Shown here piece by piece: positions 45,209 through 59,000 of a stretch of DNA of 64,000 nt. The number at the start of each line of letters is the position of its first letter. The stretch's first letter is position 1. Origin of the DNA: Zonotrichia leucophrys gambelii. Taxonomy: Eukaryota > Chordata > Aves > Passeriformes > Passerellidae. The position numbers and the translations under genes are program-made. The notes below the pieces were generated by a model. That model was given only the letters and a program-made list of their open reading frames with translations, did no database searches and was not told the origin of the DNA. The DNA lies in the NCBI RefSeq assembly GCF_028769735.1, contig NC_088179.1:8895950-8959949 (forward strand). The letters are read 5' to 3'.

Positions 45209-45236
45209 TTTATATATATATATACACACACACACA
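45209..45236. repeat. Compound (TA)n(CA)n microsatellite
   Basis: A run of TA repeats passes directly into CA repeats. Confidence 0.9.
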
Positions 45237-46380
45237 GGATAAAGCAAGTTATGATTTGGGCCAGACACTCTTCCTTTCAGCAGACCACTGGTTTTGCAGA
45301 GCGCAGTGTCTGGGGAGCAGAGCCAAGCCTGTCAGAGTGAGGATGAGGAGGGCTCAGCTCCTGCCCAGCTGTGTTTTATGCTGCTGTGCAGTGCCCTTTC
45401 CCTTTCCTTGGACTCTTTCCAAGCTCCAGGTGAGGGTCACACTGTTGCTGCACTGATGCTGGAGGAGGGACATCCCAAACCAAGGTGTGCCCATCCCAAC
45501 CACTGCCCTCCTTCCCCCACCAGCCAAGGACATTGGGGGGAGTTCCAAACCTTAGCCAAGAATTCTGGAAAACTGCTGATGTGCTGAGTGAGACAGCAGC
45601 AGGTGCTGGCTGGTGGAGGCTGGATCACAGCACCTCTGCCTTTCACACAGAGACGAAGGTGAGGGTGAATTCAGAGCCCACCCCTGACTCTGGCCTGCAG
45701 GGCCAGGCTACAACTCCAGCTGAGATGCACCAGTTGTGAACTTGGGGTGTTATGAGAAGAGACAAGAGGGCAGAATGAAGCAAAACACTGGAAAATTCCT
45801 CCTGGTACCCCCAGGCAGAAAGCCACAGCGCTGGCCTCTGCCCTGAACAAACCTGTGGAGGCCTCAGGGCAACCACCAGAGCTTCTCCAGGGGAAATGAG
45901 CTAAACAGAAAAAAAACAAGCTTAGCAAAATTGTGGGGAAGAAGTCTAACACACAAGTACTACAAGCAGGGACTGCTGCAAGCAGGGGTTTTCTGTGAAT
46001 GAACATGAAGGAGTGTGGGAACTCCTAAGAACTGGCACAATCACTCCACCTTATTTATCTCCACATGATGCAGAAACTGAAACAAACATCTCAAAGGCAC
46101 GTGGCTTCCCAATGTGCCCCAGGAAAAATCTGGGACTATGACCTTCAAAGGAAAATCTGAGTTTTCTTGGTCTGAAGCAGGAGAACTACACCAAGCTGCT
46201 TCTCAGGGTGACTTCAGTCTGGGGCCACAGAGAGAACCCAGAGCCACGTTCTGCAGATGTCATAGGTGTCTTTATCAGCATCCAGAACATGACAGACAGT
46301 TGGGATGATCCTGATCTCCACCACTCCAGAGAGTGCTGTCATAGGAATGAACCAATGCACAGAGCTTCAAAGAGAAAATT

Positions 46381-46964
46381 TTATGGACGCTTTTATACAC
46401 ATACACAAATATTTTAATATAATGGTAACTGAAATGTTATCCATATCCTTAGTACTGTCATAATTAACTAAAAAGATATTTTTTAAAATCTTGTAAAAAT
46501 GACATATTTTACACATCTTCTATTTACAATTGCAATATGCTTAAATGTTATAAAACATCCACTCTGACCTTTAAAATATATGTATACTAGGACTTAGTAT
46601 TAGATATATTATAATTTATAGCAAACGTAGGGTTTGCCGTGTACCTATCTATTCAATGGGAATTTTGTAATCAGCCTGGCTTAATAAAGGCGGCTCAAAA
46701 CCAAAAATTGACAACAAAAAAGAAAAAGAAAAAAAGAGAGGGAATGTGCAAATATTGGGGCAGGCAAAAAAAAAATTCTCAAGCTTGCATTTTTTAAAAT
46801 AACACCGTGAAGACTTCCAATAAATTAAAATCTTAACACTCAAATCCTTTTCCTGGTATTGTCCATCAACTTAATTTTCAGTACTATTAATCTAAAAGGA
46901 AAAAACAGCCTCAACAACAAAGGAGAAACCCCACCCCAGGCAGCAGCTCTTCCCCAGGCTGCAG
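46381..46964 (-). other. Probable 3' untranslated region of DOCK10
   Basis: AT-rich sequence after the TGA at 46967-46965. No canonical AATAAA on the minus strand was found in this stretch; an ATTAAA variant lies at 46418-46413. The true 3' end cannot be fixed from sequence. Confidence 0.35.
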
Positions 46965-47084
46965 TCAGGCATCAGGGTTTGCTGGAGTGGCTGCTGCTGG
47001 CACCGAGGAGCTGCCTCTATGGATGACTCGGGAATACGTGCGCTCCATCCCTGGATGCTTTGCTGAGTCCTCCTTGTAGGCAAT
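46965..47084 (-). CDS. DOCK10: DOCK10 last coding exon
   Basis: Minus-strand acceptor TTTTTTTTCTGCAAAG, then [20 protein letters not shown] and a Ser/Ala/Pro-rich end to TGA. The RTYSRVI block matches the TCTRVI region I recall at the same place in DOCK10/11-type proteins. Phase 0 start fits exon NEQ. Confidence 0.8.
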   Translation of the reverse strand: MAYKEDSAKHPGMERTYSRVIHRGSSSVPAAATPANPDA

Positions 47085-50000
47085 CTTTGCAGAAAAAAAA
47101 TATAATACAAGCAACAGTGAGAGAGATCTGAATGATTTGGTGTCTGAAGTGTTTGTTGTTTAACCAAGGATTTCCCATTTTCTAATTGTTATACAAGGAT
47201 GCCAAGGATCTGACAGAGGAAAGGGACCTTTGGCTGGTAACTGGACGCTGCAGGGGCAGGGATGACATCCTCTGAGTCAGGGGTAAAATGGGGCTGGGCT
47301 GACCTCTGCCAAGCTCCATGGGGTTCCCTGAACTGCACCACTCTCACACAAGTCCCCTAGACATTGCAAACTCCAGGACACCCACCTCAGCACCTCCACA
47401 GACAGGCCCAGCTCTGCCCACGCTGTCACTTGGGCGTGCAGCAGCCCCACAGAGCTGCCCAGGCTGGGCAGCAGGGCTGGACCAAGTGCCAGGCTGAGCC
47501 TGGGGGCAGAGTTGCAGTCGAGCAGCAGTGGCAAAAGCTCTGCCCTGTCCTAAAGAATGAAGATCTTTTTCCTGAAGAAGCTCTTCTAGCCTTGGTAAAA
47601 GCTCTTTATAACCCTGTCATCCTCCATGGGTGCTTTGTGGAAGCATTCAGAGCAGAGACAGGGCGATCCCCACTAACCACACAGCACCAGCACTGCAAGA
47701 GAAGCCTTCCCCTTGCCAAAGCTCCAGGTGGAGCCCTACAGCATCACTGCCAGCTGTCCCTGGCCAGGGCTGCAGCCACCCCTCAGCTGACACCTGGGCA
47801 GGCCTGAGCAGGGACAGCCTCAGCAGCTTGGGCAGGAGCTGCTCTCACATCGTGGGCTGCAGGGAGGGCATGGGACTTGGGCACGCCCTGGCAGCTGCTT
47901 TTGCTGCTATTGGCACTTGCTTTTGCATCAGGGGGCTCTTGTCCAGCTGCCTCACTGGCCTCCCCAAAGGTCACAGCTAGCATCCTAAAGAACAGGCCTC
48001 TCAAGACTGCTCAGGCACAACACATCACACATACAGCTTAGATCTTTCTTTAAACTCCCTGGCAAGGGGGTCATTAGAGATGAAATGAAACAAACATACC
48101 CAGCAGAAAAACCAGCAAGTGAGGGAAGTATATGACATTAAAAGAAAAAAAAAATAGATGTAAGAAAAATGAACATACCACTTTTGGCTATAGTATTGAG
48201 GGAAATGTTAGACAGGGAAGAAGAGAAGCTGTATAAGCAAGGACCATGACAGAGCTGTCAGAAAAGAAAAACAAAAAAGAGAAAAACAAAAAAGAGAAAA
48301 AACATATGGTGATGAAAAAGTCACTGTCAGTAGGTGAGAAACAAAACTCTCTTGAATACAACAATGGGAAAGATGGCAAATTGTACTGGTGTAAAGCACA
48401 CAGCACAGATGCAAGAGAGCCTCAAGCTTTCCAACTGTGAGATAAATATTTCAGCCACAGTTTATGGCATGTGATTTCTCTGAGGAAATGCTCTGCTCAG
48501 AAGCAGAGAGTTCATTAGTTCACTGCAAGAGGAGTAGAGTTTTCTCAAAACCCCCCACTGCCCAGAAAATGGGGATGTCACATTTTAGGCTTCCCCAAAG
48601 GATTGCAAGTGGGAGACTGTTTTCAGGGTGGACTTTAAAATTCAGATGATTTTGGTAAAAGAGATGACAATTTTGACTCTTGTTGGATGAACTCTTTACA
48701 CATGAGCACTGATTTGTACACATATTTTTGTATTATTTAGTATGAAGAAAACTCAGAGCTCATGGATATAAATACAGGTATGAGCATTTAACAGAACTCT
48801 CCAAATGTTTTATGAATCCTGAATCTCACAGGCTGCTCATGCCTCATTTGAGCTGCCCATCCGTTTTCCATTCTTGTGGGAAACTGTAGTCCACACAAGA
48901 CTTATGGTGCTGCCTATGCACAATGACTGATGGCCAAAATAACTTCCATGTGAGATGCGTGAATATTGATTAATAAATAACACCTTTAACACTTACATAC
49001 TTAACAAAACAGTGATAAATACTGGTTAGGATAAAATCACTGGAAGGCTTGAGGTTCACAAATCTTTATACACCTGAAGAGAAGAGGAGCACAACCCCCA
49101 GACCTGCAGCCACCCCTGAGCTCGATCCCATCCAGCAGGCACCAGGCCCCCAAGCAATTGGGAGCTTTACATTCAAGGAAAAACTCACTCAATGCCACAG
49201 TAAGTACAACAATGGGCAAAAAATTCAGGTCAACCCTTATTCTACATATATGTGAAGATGAATAATACAGCATGGGGTAATGAAGAGCCATGTAGGCACT
49301 GATAACAGTGGTTAAACCAAGTTACTCTGCACCAACAGGGCTTTTGGATGCTACAGGCATCTGGAAATCCAGCACAGCTGCTAGAGAGGAACTATTTATC
49401 ACATGCAATCTAAGGTAGCCTTCCCATAAACATGCAGAGATATAATTAAACATGGTTTAATTAGCACTTCAGCATGCAAATTGCTCAATATTTAATTTAA
49501 ACTGACAATTAAAAAAAAAAAAAAGATCTGCCCGGACACAGCAGTAGAATAGCTGCAAGTGTGCACTGGAGTCCAATTCAGAATTTTGGGATGCAATTCA
49601 TATAATGTATATATGCATGCTCATCCTTCTGAAGCTGCCAAATACATGGCATCTATCCTGACAATGTACTCAAGTAAAAAGAAAAAAATTGAAAAATAAC
49701 CTTCTCTGAAAGCTGAGTATAAATAGACACAATAAAGATACCTCCTGTGGTATAAGCTACATCTTAATAGCAATTTACTGTTTTAATTAAATACAACACA
49801 GCTATAGGACAAAGCAAGCAAAGCATTGAGCACTAGTTTACACTATTTTTCTATGCCTCTAAATCCCAGCCAGCATTTAGCCTCACAAACACCCAGCTTT
49901 TCAATATGTAACAAGGCAGAAAACAGACCTTGGTTGATCAGATATAGGATATACTTCTATTAAAAAAAAATAGGGGAAAAAACAAAAGCCAAAACCACAA

Positions 50001-53000
50001 AAAAATAAACTGCAAGGTTTCACTTCTAGTATTTTTCTCTACAGCTTCATTTGTCACTAGAAGACACAATCAGCCACCCTCATGGAGCCCACCCAGCACC
50101 CAAATGGATTTTCTCACCTGTTCATTCATAACTACAGAGAGCTCGCTGAGCATGTCCTTGTAGTGAGACTTCATCTCTCCCTGATACTCAAACTGGTCCT
50201 CCTTAATGAGGCGCTCGTTGACATCCAGGGCATGGCCACAGGCTTCAGCAAACTGCCTGCAAGCACCAAAACACAAAAAACAGTGACATGGCTTTTGGAG
50301 GAATGAAAAAACCCATCTATACACACACAGTGCTGCAACTCTTCTCCCCGTTGCAAACTGCACCTTGTGGGAAGTGAATTTCAGAACTCATTCTCAGATC
50401 AAAAGGAATGTTTTCTGCTAGGGCAGCCCAGAACTGCAGTAAATGTTTCTCAGGAGTGACTTGTAAGATAGTGTAAATGCAGATGTAAATTAGGCAGGTT
50501 GAAATCAGCCTGATTTCATGTCTTGTCTGCCTGTGCTGTACAGAGTGTCCTATGTGTTATGTGGCAGGTGAATAGCCTAATATTAATGTTTACCTGAAGA
50601 TTTCCTTCAGAAGCTTAACTTGGTTATCAGGATATCTCTTAGCATTTGTCTCTTCAAGAAAAGCTCGAGCATAGGCCATTGGTCCAGCATTTACCTGTGT
50701 GAGAAATGCACAGCTTAGGAACAGAGAACAAGCCATAGATTGTTGTTTCTCTTGTGCTCCAGGGCTTGGAGACTGGCCTCAGGCTGTGAGAAGAGCATCC
50801 CCTCACTCCTTCTGTCACCAGGATGGAAGCTGAGGGGTTTTATTTAGGAAACAGGAGCTGCTCAACCTCTACGAGCTACAGATCTGTGCTGGCCTTTCCA
50901 AGCCCCCAGCCAGCTGAGCACCCAGACAATTACTTGTTTGTTTGTGGATATTACAATGAGAGCACCAGGAATACACGTGCCTGTCACAATCCTAACTTTC
51001 CTAAATAGGGAATGACAAAGTCAATCCTAGCAAAACTCCCTTTAAAGAATCCACCTGCTTGTGATGGGCCATATTCTCAAGTGATATGGGACAGTCTTGT
51101 TAGAAAAGTCTTATTTGTTATTTAGAGTAGACTTGAATTGAAAGAGCAAAAAATGTCTGGAATGATGGAAATCAAAGTAAAAAATTAGGTAGATGCATTG
51201 CAAAAAAAGAAACAGGCAGCAAATTGTCATTACCTTGACACTGACACTTCCTTGGAGCTTGAGCTGCAGTCGGATCATGTCCACTTCTTCCATTGTGCAA
51301 AGCTGATTGAGCTCTGAGACCTTTTTGGACATCTCATCAATGGCCACTTCAATGGGGTTCAGCTCTGTGCTGGTCTGGCTTATGACCTGAATCCTCTTCT
51401 TCACATAGGGGAACAAGTGACTGGCTACTCAAGAGAAAGAGAGAGAGAAATGGGTCAGAGAATGCACCCAACAAGGGAGTGTTTAGGAAAGCAGAACAAT
51501 TAAGTCAAAGTATTAACTTTTGACTTTGTCAATCTCTTTATTAATCCATAAAACTTAAGTTTTAATCACTGAATGAGTAGAAGTGGCACAGCAGGTCCAA
51601 ATTGAATTCTGATGTACCTGACACTGGAAGAGCATTTCCTTTTGAGCTCATCAAGGGCTGCAGCCACACTGCACTTGCCCTTGGCCCAGCAGGCTCTGGA
51701 GCAGATGAAGTGCAGGTGCCACTCCAGCACCCAGCACAACTGACTGCACCACTCCTCCAGCCATAGCAGAAGCCTTGCTTTCTTCTCAAACGGAAAGTGC
51801 TTCAGTTTACACAGGAAGCAAATGAAAACACATGACTTTATCAAGCAGGAGTGGGAAAAAAAAAGAAAAAGAAAAAAGAGAAGAAAAGACCATTTCCTTT
51901 AGTGAAAAGCACTGAGGTGAGGTAGGTGCCGAAGGGTAAAGCAGGGGAGGAGTCATCAAATTCCCACCTAATGCCAGAGATGGAGCAGGGCTGAGAGTGG
52001 TGGGAGCTGATGACAGCATGTAATAACCCAGAGAAAATATTCTGCCAGAAGAACAGCCCTCTCTTTTTTTGCCAGGCAGACCATAACAGACTTTCACTTT
52101 CAAGTCCATGAAACTACCTGCTTAAGTGCAGATCTCAAAACACCTACTGCTGCCCAAGCACTTAAAAGCACACACAAGCTGTTCCTCCTTTCTTCTTCTT
52201 ACAAGCAAAGCTGTGTCATGTAACAAGACACCCTCCGACATCAGTGCCTCTTTCCTGGCTTGCCAGAACAAAACTTTTAGGTGACTATGCTTGCACTGTA
52301 AGCCGTTTTTTTCACGTTGTCCTTTGGGAGAAGGAGATGCACTGAAGTTGGCAGGGAACTGGATTTTCTGTGACTTGGGAGCCTTTGCTGTGAGCATCAG
52401 CCTCTCTGCCCATGGCTGCCCATGAGAACAACGCCTCCATCTCAGACAGTTCCTCATACATCAAAATTCAGACATGTCAAGTTTCAGCAGTAGTCTCACA
52501 AAGGAGGCTTTTAAAAAGAGAGATCTCAATCATGATAAGGAGCAAAAAATTTCAGTTTAATATGACTCATTAAGAGAAGACATATCTAGTGCTCCTGACA
52601 TTCCTGCCCTAAAACACCGATTGAAATCTTATGTCTAGCTTAAAAAAATTCTCTGTAGTGTATCTTACTCCCATTTTGAATAAAAATTTCTGTCTGCAAG
52701 TTTTACTCTTAGCAGAACATCCTACTAGGCTTTTACTTTGAATTGTTTATTATTAAAAGAAAATGGTTCTGAGTGCTAAGCTGCCTCCAGCAGAACCACT
52801 CCCAAGTTACATCACTGCAAGAACAGTTAAGATGTCAATTATAGGGAAAAATAAAGCAGCTGAATGAAAATAACTATCCCTAAGCTGGTCAGCAGGTCTG
52901 TAAGGAAGACGTGGCCAAGACCCATGGTGAAAAGATGAGTTATCATCCTGCACAACACCCACCTGCAGATGAGCCTATTATTAAAGCATCATCCTTAAAG

Positions 53001-56000
53001 CAGTGAAGAGGTACTTTTAACATTAAACCCAAATACTGCCATGGGAGCTGGCAGAGGAATTATTCACCTTTACAACTCTTTACTTCTAGTCAAGGCCTTT
53101 CATGGATCTCAGGGAGTTTGGCAAAGGCACTGTTATGATGCATTAAGTCTGATCTGAGCTAACACTTTTCTGATTGCCCTACATGCTTTGGAAGGTCTCC
53201 CAAACTCCATGCATGCCCTTCTCCACTAAGCATATGCTTCCAGTCAGCTCAGACCTAAACAAGCTCCAGTTTACAGTGTGTCTGTCTCACTGGAGAGCAG
53301 GAAATGCAGGACATGCAGAGTTGGAAGCAGGAGCCAGGCATGGCAGAGAGCCAGTGATGGGTCCCTAGCCCCTGAGCTGTCCCTGTGGGCTGGGCAAGGC
53401 GGGGTGGAGCAGGGGAGCAGACGTACTGGTGAGGATGGTGCGCCTCTTGCACTGCTCCTCCACCCCGCCGTGCTTCTTGCCCGAGAGCGTGAAGGGCGTC
53501 TCGAACACGAAGCGGTTGATGTTGTGGTGCATCTCAAAGTCCGTCCTGCGCTCCTCGGCCTCCTTCTCCTCAAAGAAAGGGGTCACGTAGGTCACCTGGA
53601 TGTAGGCGTATTTGGGGTCCAGGTCTTTGGGGTTCACCTGCAGGAAAATAATAAAATTATGTTAAGTGTGATGAGCTCCCAAGGCATCCATAACATTTTT
53701 GATGTGTTTATTTATTTATGGCCATACCGATGAAAACTGAGACTTCCAAATGTAACACTCAGATCGTGGATGGATACAAGGGCATTTTACCAAGAGTTCC
53801 CTAAGAAGAGTGGCACCTTTGACAATAGCCATTGACAAAAATGGATGAGAGCTAAATGAGACAGAAAACAACCTGCATCTGCTTGCTCATCTTGCACCAT
53901 GCACTCAGGTCTGTCCCTTGTGCAAAACCACACGTCTTTCATACCTTGTTGGAATCCTGGATGATCTTCACGTTATCTATTCCAAACTTATCTGCATAAA
54001 GTTTCATCAGCCTTTGAGAGATCTCAGACAAGCCAGTTAATTTGGGCTCTTTATAGATATACTCTTTACCTTCCTCTTCTTCAAAAAAGCCCTGTTTAGA
54101 AAGGAACAAAAGGATACAGTGAATATAACAGCCATGGCAAAACCTAAATGAGGTGCTTACATCAGGAATCAAAGTTGCCTGTATACCCACCAGAGCATCC
54201 AGTAGGCCCCTTCCAGCACCTAAGTGAAAAGCTTACCTCTGTCCACTCCTAGCAGACATGTGCCCAGAGGTCACTGTTTATACTGGTCTGCAATCTCCAA
54301 AGTTACCCAGGAAAAGATTTATTCACTTAAGAGACTGAGCAGCTTACAGAGTTAAAGGCCTTTCTTGAAAATGATGATGTGTGTATGATGAAAAAAACCC
54401 TCATGGATTAAAAACTAGAATTAAAAATTCTTTAAATCTTAATAATTTGGTTCAATTAACAGCTGTTTGCTAGACACTAAGCCAGCTGGGTTGTGAGCAG
54501 CATGTCACCTCCAGAGCATCCTCTGGGAGCCACGTGTGCAGGCACAGGCTGGGCACTGCTGCCCATGGCCTTGGCATTGGAGCACATGGGAACCAGCCTG
54601 CATCTCCTCAGGGCAGCTGAAGAGAAACTCTGGTGGGCACCTTGAAAGGCCACATAGAACTGCAGCACTTGCAGAGACAATTAGCAAATTATTCACGTTT
54701 GAAAAGAGAAAGAAAAACAACAAATAGATGCACAGACCGTGTTCCTTTGTAACAAAGGTACAGTCTTGTTAAAGTCATTATTTAATACATTGGATGGACT
54801 TGGCAGAGCTTGAATAAAAGGGTCCACTAAGAGCTGAACATGAATCTGTCAGGCTTCAGAAGAAATGCCAACCTCTGAAAGTTAACAGAGCTTTGCATCC
54901 CCTGCAGGTGAGACACTCAGCTGCCCCAAGGTGAACATGTCCATCAATGCTGCAGGAGCACTCTCCCAGCCGGGCAGAAAGCAGCAGTGCCCCTTTAACA
55001 AGGACTGCATTTGTCCCAGTGCCATGGGCAGCACCAGCCCCCTCCTGGGGTGTCCTGTGCAGCTGGTGATGGGCACCACTGCAGCTACACTCACAGCCTC
55101 CTCCTTCCACCTTAATGCACAGTGAGCCAGAGGAAAACACCTGAAGCTGCAGGGATAGGGGGAAAGGCAGACAGCACTAGTGATGTCAGAGCCAAGGCCC
55201 TTTGGACTTCACATGATGTGGCTTGGATGGCCAATTCTACAATAAGCCTAAGCAAACTGCTATCTGTAGAAAAACAGAGAAGCAGAAATTAATGAAGGCA
55301 AGAGATATCTCCAAAATCTATTCAGAAGGTACTTGTGCAAAATCCAGCTTTTTAATCTGGAAGTGTGTTTCAACTTTGCCCTCTAAAATTATTGATTAGG
55401 AAAATCTTCACCAAAAAACCCCAAACAGAATTAAAATAAAATAAGCTATGAATTTCATTGCTTCTTTAGGACCTCCCAAGCTTTATTTCAATGGGGATTA
55501 ACAAATATGTGCATCTCTGGCTTCTCCTTCAGTGAGGACAAGGGGCAATAAAATTGTCTTTTAATTTGGCAAGTGTCAGGAGTACTGTGGGCATTACTGG
55601 AAACCAATAACTAACAGCTGCAAGAGCAGCTCATCTGACAGCATCTTCTTCAGTCTCACAGGGACCTTCTAACATTGCATGATTTTTAACAACATTATCA
55701 ATTAAATTCCATAGGCATATGAAGACCTTCACAGGTAATCAGAGAAAAAAACTAAAGCTCCAAAGTTGCTATCCTACAAACAATCTGTTGAGCTGGGCAG
55801 GCAAATGACTTCCTATTGATTACACTGAGAAAATTTATACAGGATCATAATCTGGTTTTTGATCTTGTTTCCATTGAATCAAAACTGCTTCATGTGGGAA
55901 AACTTCATCAGTTTGATGCAATCATACTTAAACATACTACTCTGCACTGTTTCTATCAAAAGATATCTGCTTTCTGTTACTATCCAGTGTTTTCAACAAA

Positions 56001-59000
56001 ATCCCTCCTGTTTTCCAAAATGATCACATAGCAAGCTAGAATATAGTTTATGCTCTTACACCCTGATTCTGTGTATGTTTGCATGCTGAAAAACAGTGCT
56101 TACATCTAAGTGCCAAATCTCTGCTGATGCTGCATGGCACACTGAGATGATATCTCTGTTAATCGTTTTACTTTAAAAAAAATACCTGAAAATAAAAAAA
56201 CTATCAGATTTTATCTTATCTCTAATACAAGAGACATCATTTAAGGACATATTCCCTACAGTATTTCAGCTGACAAGTGACAAGCAGAAGTTAACTGTGA
56301 GCTATAAATAATCATGTCTGCCATATGCTATATGTCTGGCAAAGACTATTAAAAGTAAGATTAAATACTTTTCAGAAGCCAAATATCCTCCAATTTCAGG
56401 ATTTTAAAATATTAAGCAGCCAAGGTTACATTATCGATGCATTTCCCTGGATTATTTCCATCCTGGCTGGTTTGGTCCTACAAGGACAGTGCAGCCTCAC
56501 AGATGAAAATTGTGACAGGGAGCAGCTGATGATGATGGAAGGCACATGACCCCTGAACAGCAGGTTACTGGCTTCCACTGAGCTCTGATCCTCTGAGAGG
56601 TAAGTTATCACTGTGGGAGTTCTGATAAGGCCCTTCGTCATCCTCACACCCCTCCAGACACAGCCTTGGAGCTCACAGACCCTTCTCTGCCCTTTGGTGA
56701 AAGGTGCTGAGGTAAAGCCTTCGGCTTGCCCTGCCAGGAATTGGCATCCCATGTTTCTTTCCCTGTCTCACCCCACAGTAAGTGATTGTGATCACTATGA
56801 AACTCTGCCCTCCAACTTCTCCAGCTTCTTGTACACACAGCAGAACAAACCCCAGCTCTGCCTTTGCCTGACACTGCTCTGAAAACCAGCTCTTGAATGC
56901 CTTTGCTTTTCAGCACAATATGAGTTCTCAGGTATTCAGTACATTTATCAGGACTTTTTGGCTCTTAATTAAAGAAAAATACTGATTTCTCAAACACTCA
57001 TCTGTGAGTAAACTCATATGCACTGGCCAGTGTGGTCACTTGGGGGTGCAATGAGACATTGTCACCAAAGGCCTTTAACAGAAAGTGCAGTCTGAACCAG
57101 CAGCTGCCCGGAGATCCAGCTCCCTGAGCTGGCAAATAACTCTTGCTGGTGAAAACAGATGACTGTGTCCCCCCTGAGGATCATATTAATTCAAACCATC
57201 CCTGCACAGGGTCCCTGCAGCAATGCAGTAACCAAATTCTGCCTTTGCATGAAGAACACTTTTCAGGTGCAGCAGCAGATCTTTCTCCACTCAGAACCCC
57301 CAATATTCTCCCTCCCAGTATTAATCTTTTGTTCTTTAATCTGCTTTCCCTGCAAGCTTTTGTTTCAGTTAAGGAACAGCAGCCACATCACACCTCTCCT
57401 GCAAAGGGGAAGGGGAAAGCAGTGCCTGTTGCCTTTAGAGCCCAGTGCCTGGGGGGAACAGACAGAGGAAGACACAGCTGTGACATAGTCATACCCTTTA
57501 GAGCACTAAAGCTGTTTAAATGAAGCTGTCCTTGTGGCACTGGCACCTGGGAAGTCATTGCATTGTTACAGAGATGCTAACCCAGAAGTGCTGCAGCTAA
57601 ATTACCCTTGGGAGAGCCACTGCCTCTGGGAGAGCTCTGCTGTCATTTTGAGGAAGGCCAGGCATAAGGAAAACTCTGCCCTTCCTCAGGTGCAGCTCCT
57701 TGCATTTGGCAAATTCAGCTTTGCTAATCTGTCCAGAGAGCCAGGACCTGCCATTCCCCCTGAATTCCATTTGCTTTCTCCTACAGGGACTGCCAGGACC
57801 TTGGCCATGGCCATGACCTGCCCAGAGTGCTCCAGTGGCCACTGCCATGACCCCAGACTGACCCTGCAGCCCTGCCCTTGGGAGCTGCAGTGCAGGCCAG
57901 CAAAGCAGGCTTGCATTCAAACAGCATTAATGCCACCCCAGGACTTGCAACAGAGGAAGAGGGGCTCCAATCCCACTCCCAGTGGAGCTGAGAGGAACTT
58001 CCACTGAGATGAGATGAAGCAGCGTTGGGCCCCACAGTGCACACACAACATGATGATAGGTACAGCTCAGTAGTTCAGGTAACTGAACAAACAAAAGTTA
58101 GTTTGCAGGATGCAACAATGAATGCAGCAATGTTATTTTATCTGCCATGAACCAAAGAATCGAGAGCACAGGAAAATTAATGTCAATTAACAGTAGAGGG
58201 AAGGATGAAGGATGTGTGAGGAGAATTAAACAAAACATGCAACAGAACTAGACTTACCACAGCCTTGAATAAGATCAAAAGGAGAAAAGAGCAAATTTCT
58301 GCATTAAAATCTAATTAGCAAACAGAATGATTCACATCAATCTGTTGTTTACGCACTTTATATTTTAGAGCACAGGAAATTTTATGCTTGCCAAAACCAG
58401 GACTAAAAGGAACATGCTGGATTGCTACACTGGTTTGTGGTGGAAGAAAGCACAAAATAATGCTTCAAGGGTGCTGAAGCACAGCAGAGGGAATAATGCT
58501 ATTCTACAGTACATTGCACAGAACCAGAGGTAGCCTGGAAGCAGAAGGCAGAGTCAGTGAAAAACACAACAAAGCATCTACTGCAAATACTGCTCTGCTT
58601 TGAGATCTATTGGAGGAGAGTGCCATATATCAAAGATGCCTTATCTGGTTCTATTTATGTTGTGGCTTGAAAAACCTGCCCTGCCCCAGTCGCAGCTTTG
58701 CTTTATGAAGCCAAGAACTAAAGCTGACATAGAAGTCGGGTCTCTAATACACCCTAAATCCACAGTAGTGGTTTGCACAGAGGCAATGGGGTGCTCCCTG
58801 CTGACTAGAATCCTGCTGGGCTCTGACCCATGAGGCAGCTTTACCCTGGGATTCACCAACAAGTGCTTCCCTGAAGTCTATCAGGAACAGTCTGAAATGT
58901 GACTGTGGGGACAGAAGAGCCCAGGCTCACTTACCTGCCCATAGAATGCCACCCTGTAGTATCTGCCAAAGAGGCGTTTCTCAGAGTTCACCACCTCTGC

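Larger units (their letters stand above)
37031..46380. other. Intergenic region between CCDC195 and the DOCK10 3' end
   Basis: About 9.3 kb without a recognisable gene on either strand. It holds the duplicated 186-bp unit, a 34-37-bp minisatellite and two microsatellites, listed separately. GC-richer patches near 42300-42850 and 45300-45700 give long open frames on both strands with no family match and no conserved splice structure. Confidence 0.5.
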
